Shown: in pieces, positions 35,937-45,387 of the stretch
Layout: each line of letters starts with the position of its first letter
Position numbering within the stretch: the first letter of the stretch is position 1
Origin: Halobacterium sp. CBA1132
Lineage (GTDB): Archaea > Halobacteriota > Halobacteria > Halobacteriales > Halobacteriaceae
Length of the DNA stretch: 64,000 nucleotides
Assembly: GCF_001485535.1 (NCBI RefSeq)
Contig: NZ_BCMZ01000001.1
Span: 186,001-250,000 of the forward strand
Reading direction: 5' to 3'
The notes under the pieces: generated by a model
Database searches by the model: none
Told to the model about the DNA's origin: nothing
What the model saw: the letters and a program-made list of their open reading frames with translations, nothing else
Made by a program: the position numbers and the translations under genes

Positions 35937-36947
35937 ATGTCGCCGCGCACGTGGCGGAACCTCAAGCGCGAGTTCCGCCGGAGCGCGCTCGCGAAGGTCG
36001 GCGTCGTGCTGTTCGGCGTCGTCGTGCTCGTGGCGGTGTTCGCGCCGCTCATCGCCCCCCACAATCCGACCGCCCAGCACCTCGAGTTGGAGTTCCTGCC
36101 GCCGCTGGGGTTCAGCGCGACGCGCACGGTGTCGACGACCCAGATGATCAACGGCTCCGTCGAGACCGTCCAGAACACGACGTACGTCTCGGCGTCGCCG
36201 GCGTACCCGCTCGGCACGAACGGACTCGGACAGGACGTCCTCTCGCGGGTCATCTACGGCGCGCGAACGTCGCTGCTCGTCGGGCTGCTGGGCGTGCTCG
36301 TCGCTGCGACTATCGGCGTGCCGGTCGGCCTCGTCGCGGGGTTCTACGGCGGCAACGTCGACGACGCGCTGATGCGCGCGGCGGACGTGATGCTGGCGTT
36401 CCCGTCGCTCGTGCTCGCGGTGTCACTCGTCGGCCTGTTCGGCACCGCGACCATCCAAGTGCCCGACCCGTGGGTGGCGCTCGGCCTCGCACCGAACATG
36501 CCCGCGACGTTCACAATTCCGGGGACGGTCGTGCTCGTCGTCGGCCTCGTGAACTGGGTGTGGCTCGCGCGCATCGCCCGCGGCGAAGCCCTCACCGTCT
36601 CCGAGGAGGAGTACGTGAAGGCCGCGCGGAGCATCGGCGCGAGCGACGTCCACCTCCTCCGCAAACACGTCTTCCCGAACGCGCTCACGCCGATTCTCGT
36701 GCTGGCGACGACGCAAGTCGCCGCAATCATCCTCCTGGAGAGTTCGCTGTCCTTCCTCGGGTTCTCGGGGACGACGCTCTCGTGGGGGTTCAACATCCAG
36801 AACGGGCAGAGCTTCCTCGCGCAAGCGTGGTGGGTGGCGACGTTCTCCGGCATCGGCATCGTGCTCGCCGTGATGAGCGTGAACTTCCTCGGCGACTGGT
36901 TCCGTGACGCCCTCGACCCCGGTGTCGAGGGGGAGGGTGGCGTGTGA
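35937..36947 (+). CDS. Peptide ABC transporter permease 2 (DppC-like)
   Basis: The 336-residue protein has the DppC layout: N-terminal 'LKREFRRSALAKVGVVLFGVVVLVAVFAPLIAPHNP', an extended extracellular segment, 'YPLGTNGLGQDVLSRVIYGARTSL', and the coupling loop 'EEYVKAARSIGASDVHLLRKHVFPNALTPI'. It pairs with the DppB-like permease. The ATG at 35937 is preferred; a GTG four codons earlier is possible. Its last codons overlap the next start (GTGTGA). Confidence 0.92.
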   Translation: MSPRTWRNLKREFRRSALAKVGVVLFGVVVLVAVFAPLIAPHNPTAQHLELEFLPPLGFSATRTVSTTQMINGSVETVQNTTYVSASPAYPLGTNGLGQDVLSRVIYGARTSLLVGLLGVLVAATIGVPVGLVAGFYGGNVDDALMRAADVMLAFPSLVLAVSLVGLFGTATIQVPDPWVALGLAPNMPATFTIPGTVVLVVGLVNWVWLARIARGEALTVSEEEYVKAARSIGASDVHLLRKHVFPNALTPILVLATTQVAAIILLESSLSFLGFSGTTLSWGFNIQNGQSFLAQAWWVATFSGIGIVLAVMSVNFLGDWFRDALDPGVEGEGGV

Positions 36948-38116
36948 CCGACGAACTCCTCCGCGTCCGGAACCTCTCGACGCGCTTCTTCACCGAGGAG
37001 GGGCAAGTGAACGCCGTCGAGGACGTCTCCTTCACCGTCCACGACGGCGAAGTGTTCGGCGTCGTCGGGGAGTCCGGCTCCGGGAAGAGCGTCACCGCGC
37101 TCTCGCTGTTGGACCTCGTCGACTCCCCGGGCCGCATCACGGACGGTGAAATCTGGTACCGGAACCCCGACCTCGCCGACCAGTACAGCGGCGAGTTCGT
37201 CGACGGCGACTTCGTCGACGTCGTTCGTTTGCCCGAGCGCGCGCGGCGCGCGCTCCGCGGGCCGTCGTTCTCGATGATATTCCAGGACCCGATGACGAGC
37301 ATGGACCCGTCGGTGACCGTCGGCGAGCAGATCGCGGAAGCCGTCGAGGTCCAGCGCCGCGCGAGCGCGAACCCGCGGTCGACGCGCTCCCGGACACAGG
37401 GCTACGGCCTCGGGTCGCTCCTCCTCGACTCCGTCGTCCCCACCCGGAACTACGTCTCCGAGGAGTCGTGGGACCGCGCTATCTCCCTGCTCGAAGACGT
37501 CGGCATCCCGGACGCCGCGGACCGCGCCCGCGAGTACCCCCACGAGTTCTCCGGGGGGATGCTCCAGCGCGCGATGGTCGCGCAAGCGCTCGCCGGCGAG
37601 CCCGACCTCTTGGTCGCCGACGAGCCGACGACGGCGCTGGACGTGACCATCCAAGCCCAGATTCTGGACCTCCTCCGGGACATTCAGGACGAGCGCGACA
37701 CGAGCATCGTCCTCATCACGCACAACCTCGGCGTCATCGCGCGCATGGCCGACCGCATCGGCGTGATGTACGCCGGCGAACTCGTCGAACGCGGGACGCT
37801 CGCGGACATCTTCGACGGCCACGTCCACCCGTACACGCGCGGACTCGTCGAGAGCATCCCCGACCTCGACGACCCCGACGACCGCCTCGACCCCATCGAG
37901 GGCAGCGTCCCGAGCCTCCTCGACAGCGAGATGGACGACCGCTGTTACTTCGCGGACCGCTGCCCGAAGGCCATGGAGGAGTGCTTGGAGAAACCGCCGG
38001 AGTTCGACGCCGGCGACGACCACGCCGCGAAGTGCTACCTCGCGGACCGCGAGTACGACGAGTCACGCGCGCTCGCGGACGGCCACTTCGACGAGGAGGT
38101 GACCAGCAGTGAGTGA
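36944..38116 (+). CDS. Peptide ABC transporter ATP-binding protein 1 (DppD-like)
   Basis: The 390-residue ATPase has Walker [10 protein letters not shown] near residue 44, signature '[16 protein letters not shown]' and Walker B '[13 protein letters not shown]'. The C-terminal oligopeptide-binding extension contains the Cys cluster '[15 protein letters not shown]' with a later Cys, which in relatives can bind a [4Fe-4S] cluster. The insert of about 60 residues between Walker A and the Q-loop is longer than usual. It overlaps the permease stop by four bases and the next start by eight. Confidence 0.92.
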   Translation: MTDELLRVRNLSTRFFTEEGQVNAVEDVSFTVHDGEVFGVVGESGSGKSVTALSLLDLVDSPGRITDGEIWYRNPDLADQYSGEFVDGDFVDVVRLPERARRALRGPSFSMIFQDPMTSMDPSVTVGEQIAEAVEVQRRASANPRSTRSRTQGYGLGSLLLDSVVPTRNYVSEESWDRAISLLEDVGIPDAADRAREYPHEFSGGMLQRAMVAQALAGEPDLLVADEPTTALDVTIQAQILDLLRDIQDERDTSIVLITHNLGVIARMADRIGVMYAGELVERGTLADIFDGHVHPYTRGLVESIPDLDDPDDRLDPIEGSVPSLLDSEMDDRCYFADRCPKAMEECLEKPPEFDAGDDHAAKCYLADREYDESRALADGHFDEEVTSSE

Positions 38117-39320
38117 CCCGCTACTGGAAGTCGAGGACCTCCAGAAGTACTACTACGAGCAGGACTCCCTCCTCGACACCGTGCTCCGCCGGGACCCGAC
38201 CGCGGTCCGCGCGGTCGACGGCGTGAGCTTCGACGTCAACGAGGGCGAGACGCTCGGGCTGGTCGGCGAGTCCGGCTGCGGGAAGTCGACGACGGGCGAG
38301 ACGGTGCTCCGACTGCGCGAGCCCACTGGTGGAACCGTCACCTTCGACGGCGACGACGTCAGCGACCTCTCCGGGGACGACCTGACCGCGTTCCGGAAGC
38401 GCGCCGGCATCGTCTTCCAGGACCCCTACGGCAGCCTCGACCCCCGGATGACCGCGGGCGAAATCGTCCGCGAACCCCTCGACATCCACGACGTCGGCAC
38501 GCAGACGGACCGCGAGGAGCGCGTCCGCGAACTCCTCGAACGCGTCGGCCTCTCCGCCGACCAGTTCGACCGCTACCCCCACGAGTTCTCCGGCGGCCAA
38601 CAGCAGCGCGTCGGCATCGCTCGCGCGCTCGCGCTCGAACCGGACTTCCTCGTACTCGACGAACCCGTCTCCGCGCTGGACGTGAGCGTGCAGGCCCAGA
38701 TTCTGAACCTCCTCGACGACCTCCAGGAGGAGTTCGGCCTCACCTACCTCCTCATCGCCCACGACCTCTCGGTCGTCCGGCACATCTGCGACCGCGTCGC
38801 CGTGATGTATCTCGGCGAACTCGTCGAGACGGGCCGCGTCGACGACATCTTCGAGCGCCCCCAGCACCCGTACACGAAGGCGCTCCTCGACAGCGTTCCG
38901 CGCCCCGAGACCGCGGAAGCCGACCGTGAGATTCGCACGCTCTCCGGGGACGTCCCCTCGCCCCGAGACCCGCCCTCGGGATGTCGCTTCCGTACGCGCT
39001 GCCCCGCCGTGATTCCGCCCGACGACCTCGACGTCGACCAGGAAGCGTTCCGCGCTATCATGGACATCCGCGACCGCCTCGACCGCGGCGACCTCGACGC
39101 CGCGGACGTCGCGGCCGCCGACGAGTGGCGCGAGTACGTCCCCGAGGACGTCCCTAGCGAGGCCGCCGACGCACTCAGTGACGCGTTCGCGTCGCTCGCG
39201 GACGGCGACGAAGCCGACGCCCGCGACCGCCTCCGCGAGACGTTCGAGACTGTCTGCGAGCGCGACAACCCCGCGCTCGGCGACGGCGAACGCGGGGCCG
39301 CCTGCCACCTCGTCGACTGA
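38109..39320 (+). CDS. Peptide ABC transporter ATP-binding protein 2 (DppF-like)
   Basis: The 403-residue ATPase has Walker [10 protein letters not shown], signature '[18 protein letters not shown]' and Walker B '[13 protein letters not shown]', followed by the C-terminal '[16 protein letters not shown]'. Beyond the usual family end, about 100 acidic residues follow and finish '[21 protein letters not shown]', which restores the closing Cys. It forms the ATPase pair with the DppD-like subunit. It is the last gene of the transporter operon and ends just before the tRNA-Val-associated repeats. Confidence 0.92.
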   Translation: MSDPLLEVEDLQKYYYEQDSLLDTVLRRDPTAVRAVDGVSFDVNEGETLGLVGESGCGKSTTGETVLRLREPTGGTVTFDGDDVSDLSGDDLTAFRKRAGIVFQDPYGSLDPRMTAGEIVREPLDIHDVGTQTDREERVRELLERVGLSADQFDRYPHEFSGGQQQRVGIARALALEPDFLVLDEPVSALDVSVQAQILNLLDDLQEEFGLTYLLIAHDLSVVRHICDRVAVMYLGELVETGRVDDIFERPQHPYTKALLDSVPRPETAEADREIRTLSGDVPSPRDPPSGCRFRTRCPAVIPPDDLDVDQEAFRAIMDIRDRLDRGDLDAADVAAADEWREYVPEDVPSEAADALSDAFASLADGDEADARDRLRETFETVCERDNPALGDGERGAACHLVD

Positions 39321-39338
39321 CCCGCCGCAGAAAGTGAG

Positions 39339-39581
39339 TGGGTTCGGGCGGATTGTGAACCGAAGGAAGACGTGCTCGCTCACTGCGTTCGCTGCGCGCG
39401 ACTTCCAGCGTTCAAATCCTTCCTCACGCATTCATACACGCGGCGCTCGCAACGGAGCGCCCCGAGAAGTGCATGGGTTCGGGCGGATTTGAACCGAAGC
39501 CACTTCGCTTCGCTCGTGGCAGGGTTCAAATCGCCCTCCCTCATCGATTTCCTCCTCACCTACGTTCGTCGCAAAATCGAG
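39339..39581 (-). repeat. Two tandem T-arm palindromes copied from tRNA-Val
   Basis: Downstream of tRNA-Val on its strand lie two partial copies of its 3' end (39474-39494 exact over 21 bases; 39339-39360 with one extra base). Each is preceded by an antisense T-arm copy (GGGTTCAAATCGCCC at 39522-39536; GTTCAAATCC at 39410-39419). The loops contain GAGCGAAGCGA, flanked by GCCAC/GTGGC, and GAACGCAGTGA. Other simple palindromes fill the gaps: GGCGCTC/GAGCGCC at 39442, and TCGATTT/AAATCGA at 39543-39581. Confidence 0.88.
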
Positions 39582-39655
39582 TGGGTTCGGGCGGATTTGA
39601 ACCACCGACCTCGGCCTTGTAAAGGCCGCGTCATGACCAACTAGACCACGAACCC
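39582..39655 (-). tRNA. tRNA-Val (TAC)
   Basis: The 74-base gene folds as a tRNA: acceptor GGGTTCG with CGAACCC and discriminator A, anticodon arm CGGCC/GGCCG around the loop TTTACAA (anticodon TAC), and T-arm CGGTGGTTCAAATCCGCC with a regular loop. No intron. Two partial 3' copies lie downstream. Confidence 0.96.
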
Positions 39656-39737
39656 GCGTTTCGAGGGAGTCGTGCCGCGGCCTAAACGGTTTCCTTTCGG
39701 CGGAACGTCCAAACCGTGGGCGGTCGTAGCCGTCGGT

Positions 39738-40214
39738 ATGCTCGGGCGCACGCTCGCGGTCGTCTGTCTGCTCGTCGTCGCCGGCTGCGCGGGACTCCCC
39801 GGTGCGTCGACGCCGGCTGCCACGACCGACGCGGGGAACGGAACGCAGGTGTTCGTCGAGAGCGCGGACGGCGACTCGCTCGGGAACGTCACCGTTGAGG
39901 TTTCCGACACCTGGCAAGAGCGAAGAACGGGGTTGAGCGAGCACGAGTCCCTCGGCGCGAACGAGGGGATGTTGTTCGTCTACGGCGAGGAGAGCCACCA
40001 CACGTACGTGATGCGGTCGATGGCCTTCCCCATCGACATCGTCTACATCGGGGCGAACGGCCGCATCACGTCGATTCACCACGCCGAAGTCGAGGCCGAC
40101 AACGATGACCTCACCGGCTACAGCGGCGTCGGGAAGTGGGTGCTGGAGGTGCCGTACGACTGGACGACCGAACACGGCGTCGAGGTCGGCGACCGAATCC
40201 GCATCGAGCGGTAG
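39738..40214 (+). CDS. DUF192 family lipoprotein
   Basis: The 158-residue protein has a lipoprotein signal (RTLAVVCLLVVAGC, Cys at about residue 17), a short Thr/Ala linker and the DUF192 domain: 'SDTWQERRTGLSEHESLGANEGMLFVYGEE', 'YVMRSMAFPIDIVYIGANGRI' and 'GKWVLEVPYDWTTEHGVEVGDRI'. DUF192 proteins are small extracellular beta domains of unknown role. The ATG directly before the signal is chosen over longer frames. Confidence 0.88.
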   Translation: MLGRTLAVVCLLVVAGCAGLPGASTPAATTDAGNGTQVFVESADGDSLGNVTVEVSDTWQERRTGLSEHESLGANEGMLFVYGEESHHTYVMRSMAFPIDIVYIGANGRITSIHHAEVEADNDDLTGYSGVGKWVLEVPYDWTTEHGVEVGDRIRIER

Positions 40215-40288
40215 GGACGCCGCGAGAACCGGCGTGTTTCGAATCGTAGGGAAGTGCTTTTGTCGAGCCGTCACTTCTGCCAACGAGA

Positions 40289-42205
40289 ATGAGTACAGCG
40301 ACAGAAGACGACGACCCCTTCGAGGAACAACGCGAGGAGGTCGACAACGCGATGTACCGCCTGTTCGACGAGTACGGGCGGGACAACTGGCTGGCCGCGC
40401 TGGTCGGCGTGGTCGCCAGCATCTTCGCTCGCGTGCTCGACCTCATCCCGGCTATCATGCTGGGGTACGCCGTCGACGCGTTGACGCAGGGGCGGACGTT
40501 CCTCCCGTTCCTCCCGGCATCGCTGCGGCCCGCGACGAGAACCGAAGAGCTCTACGCCGCGGTCGCGATAATCGCGGGCGCGTTCCTCGTCGGCGCGGTC
40601 TTCCACTGGTTCCGCAACTGGGGATGGAACTCCTTCTCCCAGCACATCCAGCACGCGGTCCGCACGGACACCTACAACAAGATGCAGCGCCTGAACATGG
40701 ACTTCTTCGCCACGAAGCAGACCGGCGAGATGATGTCCATCCTGTCGAACGACGTCAACCGCCTCGAGCGGTTCCTCAACGACGGGATGAACTCCGTGTT
40801 CCGGCTCTCCGTGATGGTCGTCGCCATCGGCGTCGTCCTGTTCACGTACAACTGGCAGCTCGCGCTCATCACGATGCTGCCGGTCCCGCTCATCGCGTGG
40901 TTCACGTACCGGTTCGTGAAGTCGATTCAGCCGAAGTACGCCGACGTGCGCTCGTCGGTCGGCCACCTCAACTCCCGGCTGGAGAACAACCTCGGCGGGA
41001 TTCAGGTCATCAAGACGTCGAACACGGAGTCCTACGAGTCCGAGCGCGTCGAGGGCGTCTCGCAGGAGTACTTCGACGCGAACTGGGGCGCCATCACCAT
41101 CCGCATCAAGTTCTTCCCGGCGCTGCGCATCATCTCCGGCACCGGCTTCGTGTTGACGTTCCTCGCGGGCGGCTACTGGGTGCTGGTCGGCCCGCCGCCG
41201 CTGATGTCCGGGTCGCTGTCCGCGGGTGAGTTCGTCGTGTTCATCCAGCTCAGCCAGCAGTTCGTCTGGCCGATGGCGCAGTTCGGGCAGATCATCAACA
41301 TGTACCAGCGCGCTCGCGCGTCCAGCGAGCGCATCTTCGGGCTGATGGACGAACCGGCGCGCATCGAGGAGAACCCCGAGGCGCGCGAACTCGACGTCGA
41401 CGACGGCGAAGTCGTCTACGACGACGTGGCGTTCGGCTACGACGACGAGGCCATCGTCGAGGACGTCGACTTCGAAGTCGAGGGCGGGAACACGCTCGCG
41501 CTCGTCGGGCCGACGGGCGCCGGGAAGTCTACGGTTCTCAAACTCCTGTTGCGGATGTACGACGTCGACGAGGGCGAAATCCGTATCGACGGACAGGACA
41601 TCTCGGACGTGACGCTGCCGAGTCTCCGCCGGCACATCGGCTACGTGAGCCAGGACACGTTCCTGTTCTACGGCACCGTCATGGAGAACATCCAGTACGG
41701 CACGTTCGACGCCGAGCGCGAGGAAGTCGTCGAGGCCGCGAAGGCCGCGGAAGCCCACGAATTCATCACGAACCTCCCGGAGGGATACGACACGAAGGTC
41801 GGCGAGCGCGGCGTGAAACTCTCCGGCGGGCAGCGCCAGCGCATCGACATCGCGCGGGCCATCCTCAAAGACCCCGAGATTCTCGTCCTCGACGAGGCCA
41901 CCTCGGACGTCGACACGGAGACGGAGATGCTGATTCAGCGCAGCCTCGACCGGCTCACCGAGGACCGCACGACGTTCTCCATCGCGCACCGCCTCTCGAC
42001 CATCAAGGACGCCGACAAAATCGTCGTCCTCGAAGGCGGCCGCATCGTCGAGCGCGGCACCCACGACGAACTGCTCGCGGAGGACGGCCTCTACGCGAAC
42101 CTCTGGGGCGTGCAGGCGGGCGAAATCGACGAACTCCCGGACGAGTTCATCGAGCGCGCGGCCGAGCGCACCGCCGATGTCGACGTCGACGAGTCCGAGG
42201 ACTGA
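40289..42205 (+). CDS. ABC exporter, fused permease and ATPase (MsbA/multidrug type)
   Basis: The 638-residue protein has six membrane helices (about residues 30-330; for example 'ALVGVVASIFARVLDLIPAIMLGYA' and 'LALITMLPVPLIAWFTYRF') followed by an ABC ATPase. The ATPase shows Walker A GPTGAGKST, Q-loop 'YVSQDTFLFYGTVMENI', signature 'VKLSGGQRQRIDIARAIL' and Walker B 'EILVLDEATSDVD'. Such half-transporters work as dimers and export lipids, drugs or peptides. Substrate unknown. The ATG gives an acidic cytoplasmic N-terminus. Confidence 0.94.
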   Translation: MSTATEDDDPFEEQREEVDNAMYRLFDEYGRDNWLAALVGVVASIFARVLDLIPAIMLGYAVDALTQGRTFLPFLPASLRPATRTEELYAAVAIIAGAFLVGAVFHWFRNWGWNSFSQHIQHAVRTDTYNKMQRLNMDFFATKQTGEMMSILSNDVNRLERFLNDGMNSVFRLSVMVVAIGVVLFTYNWQLALITMLPVPLIAWFTYRFVKSIQPKYADVRSSVGHLNSRLENNLGGIQVIKTSNTESYESERVEGVSQEYFDANWGAITIRIKFFPALRIISGTGFVLTFLAGGYWVLVGPPPLMSGSLSAGEFVVFIQLSQQFVWPMAQFGQIINMYQRARASSERIFGLMDEPARIEENPEARELDVDDGEVVYDDVAFGYDDEAIVEDVDFEVEGGNTLALVGPTGAGKSTVLKLLLRMYDVDEGEIRIDGQDISDVTLPSLRRHIGYVSQDTFLFYGTVMENIQYGTFDAEREEVVEAAKAAEAHEFITNLPEGYDTKVGERGVKLSGGQRQRIDIARAILKDPEILVLDEATSDVDTETEMLIQRSLDRLTEDRTTFSIAHRLSTIKDADKIVVLEGGRIVERGTHDELLAEDGLYANLWGVQAGEIDELPDEFIERAAERTADVDVDESED

Positions 42206-42242
42206 CGCGACACCGACTCGACCGCCCCGCTGGTCGTTCTTC

Positions 42243-42530
42243 TCAGAAGCTCTCGCCGCCGCCTTCCCCGGCGGACGCGCCGCGGTCCGTGTAGTCCCGT
42301 CGTCCGACGGCTTCGCCGCCGACGCCGCCCTCGATGGTCGCGAGGAGGTCGGCGTGGCTCTCGAAGCCGTCGCCGCCGACGCGTGCGAGCACGTCCGCGA
42401 CGGACTCCTCGCCGCCCGGCAGGTCGAGATCGTAGTCACCGTACTCCTCGACGACGGCTTCCCGGTCGAGCGGGTACGATTCGTCCCGTAGTTCGGCTTC
42501 CAGTTCGTCGAGAGTGACCGTCGTTCCCAT
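42243..42530 (-). CDS. Small acidic protein, DUF5789/DUF2795-like
   Basis: The 95-residue protein reads 'VTLDELEAELRDESYPLDREAVVEEYGDYDLDLPGGEESVADVLARVGGDGFES', a pattern shared by short haloarchaeal proteins of the DUF5789/DUF2795 type, which may form a small helical fold. The C-terminal 25 residues are Gly-rich. Function unknown. It is convergent with the exporter and divergent from the creatininase-family gene. Confidence 0.6.
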   Translation of the reverse strand: MGTTVTLDELEAELRDESYPLDREAVVEEYGDYDLDLPGGEESVADVLARVGGDGFESHADLLATIEGGVGGEAVGRRDYTDRGASAGEGGGESF

Positions 42531-42631
42531 ATTTGTTCGTGTGGGCGGCCGCCGTCAAGCCCGTTGTGGCGGCTGTCGTCTCGCTCGCCGGAGGGGCAGA
42601 CTACAAACCCGGGGCGTGCGTTGGGCCGCGT

Positions 42632-43369
42632 ATGCGACTCGCGGACGCGACTTGGACGGACGCCGACGGCCTCGACACGAATCTCGCGCTCCTCCCGGTC
42701 GGCAGCACCGAACAGCACGGCCCGCACGCGCCCCTCGGGACGGACCACGTGACCGCCGAGACGGTCGCGGAGACGGCGGCGTCGAACTACGACGACGAGG
42801 TGGTGGTCGCGCCGCCGCTGACCGTCGGCGTCTCCGAGGAACACCGCCAGTTCACGGGGACGCTCTGGGTCTCCCCGGAGACGTTCCGCGCGAACGTTCG
42901 CGAAGTGACCGAGAGCCTCGCGAGCCACGGCTGGGACCGCGTCGTCGTCGTGAACGGTCACGGTGGCAACGTCCCCGCGCTCGGCGAGGTCTGCCAGCGC
43001 GTCACCCGTGGTGGCGACGCGTACGCGGTGCCGTTCACGTGGTTCGACGCGGTCGGCGACCACGGCGACGACATGGGTCACGCCGGCCCGCTCGAAACCG
43101 CGTTCCTCCGGCACGCTCACCCGACGCTCGTGCGCGAGGACCGGCTGGACGACGCCCGTGATGGCGCCAGCGACCACTGGGGGGACTGGCAGTCACACGC
43201 GAACCTCGCCGTCGACAGCGCCGAGTTCACCGAGAACGGCGTCGTCGGCGACCCAACTGACGGCGACGCCGAGCGCGGGGAGGAACTGCTGTCGCTGGCT
43301 GCGGACGCGCTCTGCGATCTGCTGGACGCGGTCGGGGACCGCGACCCGACCCGGCCGCCGCACAAGTAG
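42632..43369 (+). CDS. Creatininase-family amidohydrolase (possibly ArfB-like)
   Basis: The 245-residue enzyme has the metal-binding motifs of the creatininase family: 'LPVGSTEQHGPHAPLGTDHV' near residue 22, 'PPLTVGVSEEHRQFTGTL', 'VVVNGHGGNVPAL' near 105 and 'HAGPLETAFLRH'. In archaea the family includes ArfB, the formamide hydrolase of riboflavin and F420 synthesis, and this protein is a candidate, but creatininase-like enzymes of other function exist. The ATG giving MRLADATWTD is preferred. Confidence 0.82.
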   Translation: MRLADATWTDADGLDTNLALLPVGSTEQHGPHAPLGTDHVTAETVAETAASNYDDEVVVAPPLTVGVSEEHRQFTGTLWVSPETFRANVREVTESLASHGWDRVVVVNGHGGNVPALGEVCQRVTRGGDAYAVPFTWFDAVGDHGDDMGHAGPLETAFLRHAHPTLVREDRLDDARDGASDHWGDWQSHANLAVDSAEFTENGVVGDPTDGDAERGEELLSLAADALCDLLDAVGDRDPTRPPHK

Positions 43370-43371
43370 CG

Positions 43372-43821
43372 CTACTCTTCGGCTTCCTCGTCGCTCTCCT
43401 CCTCGTCCGCATCTTCGCCGCCGTCGCTGCCCTCGTGTGCGTCTTCGAGTGCGGAGCGCAGCGCCGGCACCGTGGACGCGAGTTCGCCGACCTGCTCGCG
43501 CGCGGTCTCGATGTCGTCGAGGACGTCCTCGACGGCGCTGATTTCGGCGTCGAGTTCGTCGGCGTCCTCGAAGGCGTCCGCGCGCTCGCCCACGACGAAC
43601 GCCTTCTTCGCGTCTCGGAGGTGGGATTCGACATCCTCGGCGTCGAGCGCCGACCGGAGCGCGTTCAGCACGCCGAGCGTGTTGTCCGCTTCGACCTCCC
43701 AGACGTCGTCGGCCTCGGGCAGTTCCGCGCGAGCGGCGTCGAGGTGTTCCTCCACGTCCGCGCGCATCTCCTCGGCGGCCTCGCCGAACAGTTCGTCGTC
43801 GTCCAGGGATGACTGACTCAT
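43372..43821 (-). CDS. Acidic helical protein, DUF5790-like
   Basis: The 149-residue protein is mostly alpha-helical by pattern, with heptad-like stretches ('AEEMRADVEEHLDAARAEL', then 'AEISAVEDVLDDIETAREQVGELAS'), and ends in a run of Asp and Glu. Haloarchaeal homologs are known as DUF5790 (from memory). The central 'WEVEADNTLGVLNALRSALD' is the most protein-like conserved part. Function unknown. Its stop lies two bases from the stop of the convergent creatininase-family gene. Confidence 0.62.
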   Translation of the reverse strand: MSQSSLDDDELFGEAAEEMRADVEEHLDAARAELPEADDVWEVEADNTLGVLNALRSALDAEDVESHLRDAKKAFVVGERADAFEDADELDAEISAVEDVLDDIETAREQVGELASTVPALRSALEDAHEGSDGGEDADEEESDEEAEE

Positions 43822-43881
43822 GTCCCGTGATTCGCCCGCATCCGGTTTAAAAGCACGCCTCGTGGTGGACGTGAACGCGGC

Positions 43882-44208
43882 TCACTCGACGCTCTCGAGC
43901 TCCATCAGCGGGTAGCCGTCCTGCATCGCCATCTCCGCGACGACCTCGCGGCCCTCGTAGTCGACGACGATTTCGACTTCCATGTACTCGCCCGTCAACT
44001 CCGTGTAGCCGTGGTCCGTGTCCAGTTTCTCCGTGAGGACATCAACTCTCACAGACTCGCAGAACGGCTGGTTCTCGATGGACTCCTCGATAGCGGCTTC
44101 GAGGCTGGTCGCGCTCTCGGGGCTCACCGGCGTCCCCGCGAACTGGTGGTAGAGCGCGCCGAACTTGATGCCCGCCTCGAAACACGCCTGCTGGGCGTCG
44201 GTTGCCAT
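43882..44208 (-). CDS. mptD: Archaeal dihydroneopterin aldolase, MptD family
   Basis: The 108-residue protein matches the archaeal MptD family: 'CFEAGIKFGALYHQFAGTPVSP' near the N-terminus, 'LEAAIEESIENQPFCESVRVDV', 'YTELTGEYMEVEIVVDYEG' and 'QDGYPLMELESV'. MptD cleaves dihydroneopterin in pterin (folate/methanopterin-type) synthesis and is unrelated to bacterial FolB. Haloarchaea use it for folates. The ATG at 44208 begins MATDAQQACFEAG. No other pterin gene is adjacent. Confidence 0.85.
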   Translation of the reverse strand: MATDAQQACFEAGIKFGALYHQFAGTPVSPESATSLEAAIEESIENQPFCESVRVDVLTEKLDTDHGYTELTGEYMEVEIVVDYEGREVVAEMAMQDGYPLMELESVE

Positions 44209-44325
44209 ACCGGGTCGTCGGCCGGCCGCGGCTAATCGTTGTCGCCTCGGTGCTGTCGGCGCTGCGAGGGCTCGGACGGGCGAACCGCATCTTTCATTTC
44301 GGTGGTCGCCGAGACTCTCAATCGA

Positions 44326-45093
44326 ATGGACGAGCCGGTTCTCCTCACGGGTGCCGCGGGGCGCGTCGGGCAGGCAATCCTCGACGGCATCGGCGACGAC
44401 TACGACTGGCGGCTGTTCGACCGCGAACCCCCCACCGGGGACACCGACCACGAGGTCGTCGTCGGGGACGTCACCGACGAGGACGCCGTCCGCGAAGCCG
44501 TCGCTGGCGTCGGCGCCGTCGTCCACCTCGCGGGCGACCCGCGTCCCGAAGCGCCGTGGGAGAGCGTCCTCCGGAACAACATCGACGGGGCGCAGACCAT
44601 TCTCGAAACCGCCGTCGAGGAGGACGTCGAGAAGTTCGTGTTCGCGTCCTCGAACCACGCCGTCGGCCACTACGAGACCGACCGCAAGCCCGACCTCTAC
44701 CGCGCGGACGACGACTTCCGCCTCGACGGCGAGGAACTCCCGCGCCCCAGCAACCTCTACGGCGTCTCGAAGGCCGCCGGTGAGACGCTCGGCCGGTACT
44801 ACCACGACGAACACGACCTCTCGTTCGTCGCCGTCCGCATCGGCAACCTCACCGAGGGTCACCCGCCCATCGACTACGAGCGCGGGCAAGCGATGTGGCT
44901 CTCCCACCGCGACTGCGCGCACCTCTTCGACTGCTGTCTGTCCGCCGACTACGACTACGAAATCGTCTACGGCATCTCGGACAACGACCGGAAGTACTAC
45001 AGCCTGGAGCCCGCCCGCGAGGTCTTGGGTTACGACCCGCAGGACAACTCTGCGGAGTGGGACGGCGACGAACGGGTCACCGACGCGGAGTAG
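44326..45093 (+). CDS. NAD-dependent epimerase/dehydratase (uronate dehydrogenase-like)
   Basis: The 255-residue extended SDR protein has the NAD motif LLTGAAGRVGQAI, 'VVHLAGDPRPEAPWESVLRNNIDG', 'FVFASSNHAVGHYE' and the catalytic 'NLYGVSKAAGETL' (YxxxK). The pattern SSNHAVG is characteristic of uronate dehydrogenases and close relatives, which oxidise hexuronic acids. The C-terminal 45 residues are repeated just downstream in damaged form. The ATG giving MDEPVLLTG is preferred over an upstream GTG. Confidence 0.85.
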   Translation: MDEPVLLTGAAGRVGQAILDGIGDDYDWRLFDREPPTGDTDHEVVVGDVTDEDAVREAVAGVGAVVHLAGDPRPEAPWESVLRNNIDGAQTILETAVEEDVEKFVFASSNHAVGHYETDRKPDLYRADDDFRLDGEELPRPSNLYGVSKAAGETLGRYYHDEHDLSFVAVRIGNLTEGHPPIDYERGQAMWLSHRDCAHLFDCCLSADYDYEIVYGISDNDRKYYSLEPAREVLGYDPQDNSAEWDGDERVTDAE

Positions 45094-45116
45094 TTCGGCT
45101 TTTTCTCCTCGACCGG

Positions 45117-45303
45117 CTACGAAATCGTCTACGGCATCCTCGCGAGCGGAGCGAGCGAGGGCTCGACAGGCGAGCGAAGCGAGCCTGTCGGTGTCTCGGA
45201 CAACGACCGGAAGTACTACAGCCTGGAGCCCGCCCGCGAAGTGCTGGGCTACGACCCGCGGGACAACTCCGCGGAGTGGGACGGCGACGAGCAGGTCGCC
45301 TGA
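45117..45303 (+). pseudogene. Duplicated 3' end of the epimerase gene carrying an inserted palindrome pair
   Basis: The sequence repeats codons for YEIVYGI, then SDNDRKYYSLEPAREVLGY and DPRDNSAEWDGDEQVA, about 95% identical in DNA to the end of the preceding gene, and ends in its own stop. Between 'YGI' and 'SDND', 57 bases were inserted that keep the frame (LASGASEGSTGERSEPVGV). Synonymous differences suggest a paralog's tail rather than a very recent copy. It has no start and no catalytic part. Confidence 0.82.
45138..45190. repeat. Pair of GNA-loop palindromes inserted in coding sequence
   Basis: The first palindrome has arms CCTCGC and GCGAGG around GAGCGGAGCGA; the second has arms CGACAGGC and GCCTGTCG around GAGCGAAGCGA. 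Both are perfect. The inserted segment is 57 bases (about 45139-45195), a multiple of three, with TC present at both ends. Confidence 0.9.
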
Positions 45304-45387
45304 CCCGCGCCGACAGCGACTTGTGACGAGGATACGACCGTAACCGCCGGAAAGCAGCCGATTCGGCGCGTGACACGTTGAGATGGA

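Noticed and set aside
39339-39494. Additional tRNA-Val genes or a CRISPR-like array
   Set aside because: The two copies are partial and imperfectly spaced, and the gaps contain palindromes with related arms, not unique spacers of constant length.
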